A stretch of DNA of 64,000 nucleotides, from NCBI RefSeq assembly GCF_963677005.1, contig NZ_OY781616.1, forward strand, positions 1,247,501 to 1,311,500, given 5' to 3'. Source of the DNA: Maridesulfovibrio sp. Its GTDB lineage: Bacteria > Desulfobacterota > Desulfovibrionia > Desulfovibrionales > Desulfovibrionaceae. A program made the translations under genes and the position numbers. The notes under the pieces were generated by a model. That model did no database searches, was not told where the DNA came from, and saw nothing but the letters and a program-made list of their open reading frames with translations. This document shows, piece after piece, positions 61,546 through 64,000 of this stretch. Each line of letters starts with the position of its first letter. The stretch's first letter is position 1.

Positions 61546-63921
61546 TTATAACCTGTTCATCAAATTAAGAGCATCCTTCTTTTCCGGGAAATCATCCTTT
61601 GATTTAAGAAGCTTGGTCAAAATATCTTTTGCCTCAACTGTTTTATCCTCGCGGAAATAAACCAGTGCCTTATGGTACAATGCGGAAGAAAATTCCGGAG
61701 AAATCTGCAGTGCAGAGTTCAATGCGTGAATTGCCTGCACATACTCTCCATTCAGGAAAAGAACAAAGCCGAGTGTATCCAAGGCCTCCGGACTCTGGCT
61801 GCTTGCCGCAACCCTTGCCAGCTTTAAGGCTTCTTTCATGTCCTTGCCGTTATCGGAGAATTTTGTCGCAAGAAGATACGCAAGATTGTTGGCTGCAAGC
61901 TGAAATCCGGGTTTTGCTTTTAGCAGATCTGAATAAACTTCACGCGCCTTGGCAAAATTACCGTCCTGCTCGTAGAGCAGTCCCAGAATAAACCAGGGAC
62001 CGGGATTCTCCGGATTCTGCTTAACTTCGGCAGAGAATTTGGCAATACCGTCTTTTATTTTATCTGCACCAACATAGAGATCACCTATACGCATGTATGG
62101 AAGCATCCACTGCGGCGCAATAGATACCGCCTTTGAAAAATCCGCTTCGGCCTTTTCAAAATCCCCTCTTTTGGCATGGATACGTCCCATGATCTCATAT
62201 ATGCGTGCGTTATCGGGATACTTTTCAAGCAGCCTGTTACAAAAATTGACTGCGGCCGTGTACTTGTTCTGGTCCAGCATCGTCTCCACCTTGCCCTGAA
62301 TTGCGACAAGAGAATCCGGTGCTATATCAAGAACTTCGGAATAATATTTTTCTGCCTCGGCACTTTTGTTGTCTCGACGGGCAAGCTCGGCCAGTTTGAG
62401 CGGTCCGACAGGAGAATCGGGAAACTTCTTGGCAATCTCGGTGTAGGCGTGAATCGCGAGGTTGGTATCCCCCTTGATGGCATACACATCACCTATTGCA
62501 GCCATTATGTTGATATCATCCGGACGTTTTTCTCGCAGCCGCTGCAACTCAAGAATAGCCTGATGCCAATCCTTACGGTCCAGATAGGTATTGATAAGGG
62601 CTTCACGAGCCGGACCGTATCCGGGGTCTAGAGATATCGCCTCTTTCAGATTCTCTACGGCAATGCTGGTTTCATCGTTGGCGAGGTGCCCCTTGGCCAG
62701 CAACACATAAGCCGGAGCACTGGTGGGGTTATCCCGTACAACCTGACGAAATTCGGCAACAGCGTTCTGCCCTTTGCCGTCCAGCAGATATATCTGTCCA
62801 CGCAGATAATGAGCTTCCGAATCCTTGGGGTTACGGTCAATTACCTCATTAAGCTGTTCAAGCGCCTTTTCGGAATCGTTCATATCAAGATACAACGTAG
62901 CCAACTGTTTGCGGTAAATCACATTATCAGCACTTTCTGCATCCAGGGCTATTCCCTTTCTCAAAACATCAACGGCCTCTTCCTGCCGCCCCTGAGAAAC
63001 ATATAATGCGGACAGGGCCACACGGACTTCCAGCGAGGCTTTATCGATGGCAAGGCCGGCTTTCAGCACTTTCTCGGCTTCTTCCTTTTTATCATTGGAA
63101 GAAAGCATATTTGCATACAGAACCCTGTACTTATCCTCATCTGGAAAACGGCTTACAAGATCAGCCAGCAGGGATTCCGCTCTATCCTTCTCGCCGATGC
63201 CGGAAAAATACTCCGAAGCAAAAACAACAAAACGAGGCTTCCCTTCCGACACTTCAAGAAGTTTATCAACATAAGGACGAGCCTTGTCTGTATCTCCAGC
63301 CTGCCGATAAAGCATGGCAAGCTTCATTAACAGCCCTGTATCAGAGGGAATACGGCTGACTCCGTCCTGCAGTACTTTCTCAGCCTCGGCCATCTTTTTC
63401 TGGCGTATATAGACACTGCTCAGGGTAAGGTAGACATTCGGATTTCCGGGGTCCTCATTCCTGGCAATATCGAGCATGTGTTCAGACTCTTCATATTTTT
63501 TGTTCTCGGCCAGAACAGAAGCGAGCACAAGCCGGGCATCTATGTTGCCGGAATCTTCGTTAAGCGCCTTGCGGGCCATATCGCCAGCATTGTCGAACTC
63601 TCCGGCCAGCAGATAGAGTTTGCCCAGCTCAACTTTGGCGTCCACCAGCTTGGGATCAAAATCCACGGCATAGCGGAAGTTGACAAATGCTGTCTGAAAA
63701 TTACCCTCCTCAAGCGCCAGCCTGCCGAAAAGCAGCCTGCATTCAGCGCACTCCGGGTCTATTGCCAGTGCGTTCATCAGTTCAAGCCGTGATTCAGTAT
63801 ATTTCTTCTGCTTGTAGTACTCGACAGCTTTTCCGTAGAATTCTTCGCGTCTCTTTTCACAGCCGGTAAAAAGAAGAGAGACAAAAACTACAAGTATCAC
63901 CGATATTATTGATCTGCGCAT
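61546..63921 (-). CDS. prsT: TPR-repeat lipoprotein of the exopolysaccharide system (PrsT-like)
   Basis: This 791-residue protein has a lipoprotein signal (MRRSIISVILVVFVSLLFTGC) followed by about 20 TPR repeats to the C-terminus, each with the A/G-x3-Y-x3-A-F pattern (for example EEGNFQTAFVNFRYAVDFDPKLVDAK and KRGDFEKAEADFSKAVSIAPQWMLPY). In exosortase-linked loci this protein (PrsT) is periplasmic and thought to scaffold the assembly machinery. The start at 63921 follows GAGGATAGG and begins the lipobox signal; an upstream in-frame ATG at 63966 gives an unlikely N-terminus. The locus probably continues past the right edge. Confidence 0.88.
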   Translation of the reverse strand: MRRSIISVILVVFVSLLFTGCEKRREEFYGKAVEYYKQKKYTESRLELMNALAIDPECAECRLLFGRLALEEGNFQTAFVNFRYAVDFDPKLVDAKVELGKLYLLAGEFDNAGDMARKALNEDSGNIDARLVLASVLAENKKYEESEHMLDIARNEDPGNPNVYLTLSSVYIRQKKMAEAEKVLQDGVSRIPSDTGLLMKLAMLYRQAGDTDKARPYVDKLLEVSEGKPRFVVFASEYFSGIGEKDRAESLLADLVSRFPDEDKYRVLYANMLSSNDKKEEAEKVLKAGLAIDKASLEVRVALSALYVSQGRQEEAVDVLRKGIALDAESADNVIYRKQLATLYLDMNDSEKALEQLNEVIDRNPKDSEAHYLRGQIYLLDGKGQNAVAEFRQVVRDNPTSAPAYVLLAKGHLANDETSIAVENLKEAISLDPGYGPAREALINTYLDRKDWHQAILELQRLREKRPDDINIMAAIGDVYAIKGDTNLAIHAYTEIAKKFPDSPVGPLKLAELARRDNKSAEAEKYYSEVLDIAPDSLVAIQGKVETMLDQNKYTAAVNFCNRLLEKYPDNARIYEIMGRIHAKRGDFEKAEADFSKAVSIAPQWMLPYMRIGDLYVGADKIKDGIAKFSAEVKQNPENPGPWFILGLLYEQDGNFAKAREVYSDLLKAKPGFQLAANNLAYLLATKFSDNGKDMKEALKLARVAASSQSPEALDTLGFVLFLNGEYVQAIHALNSALQISPEFSSALYHKALVYFREDKTVEAKDILTKLLKSKDDFPEKKDALNLMNRL

Positions 63922-64000
63922 CCTATCCTCTGCAGGGGTATGTCCTGCCGAATTAATCGGGAACATACGGGGCTAAAATTGAACTGAAACTATTTATGAA

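Noticed and set aside
50218..63921. An exosortase (XrtA) gene
   Set aside because: None of the proteins in the locus is a multi-span membrane protein with the exosortase Cys/Arg/His motifs.

Overview
The window reads like chromosome of a sulfate-reducing deltaproteobacterium of the Desulfovibrio/Maridesulfovibrio type. This is inferred from gene content and order, not from a search. Indicators are a stand-alone AICAR formyltransferase, a tungstate ABC transporter, a DivIVA-YggT cluster running into ilvBNC, receiver proteins of the DUF3369 type, and an exopolysaccharide locus of the exosortase-associated kind. Coding density is high, most genes carry good Shine-Dalgarno sequences, and there is no rRNA, no CRISPR array and no recognisable insertion sequence.

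Layout. 1-944 is the tail of an AT-rich radical SAM gene that stops next to the 3' end of tRNA-Ser(CGA) (1148-1243, minus), possibly the edge of an acquired island. 1600-5258 (minus) holds a small lipoprotein and two glycosyltransferases. After a CAT-fold acetyltransferase comes an 860-base stretch without a gene (6195-7053) that appears to encode an unrecognised structured RNA. 7054-9219 is holB-purA. 9426-17200 carries an MltF-type transglycosylase, a conserved small protein, AICAR formyltransferase, a TetR/AhpD-like pair with matching operators, an RNase II-family enzyme and plsY. 17405-20162 encodes two related receiver proteins, one with HD-GYP and one with a histidine kinase core. 20377-29848 contains two small membrane coiled-coil proteins, an FmdB zinc ribbon, a ModE-like regulator, a MATE-DUF2156-phosphodiesterase row, a UvrD-type helicase, thiL and trmO.

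29984-37850 (minus) holds infA, an RRM protein, ilvC/ilvN/ilvB joined to DUF465, DUF167, DivIVA and YggT genes, a HAD phosphatase and two lineage-type hypotheticals. tatA follows. 38307-44530 (minus) is a tight run: MBL/beta-CASP nuclease, rsmD, coaD, miaA, two exported proteins, pgsA. LOG and EamA genes (plus) face the wtpABC tungstate transporter (minus), whose promoter has a clear palindrome. 49406-50187 is a regulatory patch: a ribbon-helix-helix gene, five TGTGCA half-sites, a sigma-54 promoter and a short RNA ending in a strong terminator. 50218-63921 (minus) is an exopolysaccharide assembly locus: TPR lipoprotein, initiating sugar transferase, Wza-like exporter, outer-membrane barrel, chain-length determinant, BY-kinase-type ATPase, ExeA-type ATPase, heparinase-like lyase and flippase.

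The most interesting unexplained signals are the two candidate non-coding RNAs (about 6430-6890 and about 50054-50187) and the iterated operator beside the second one.
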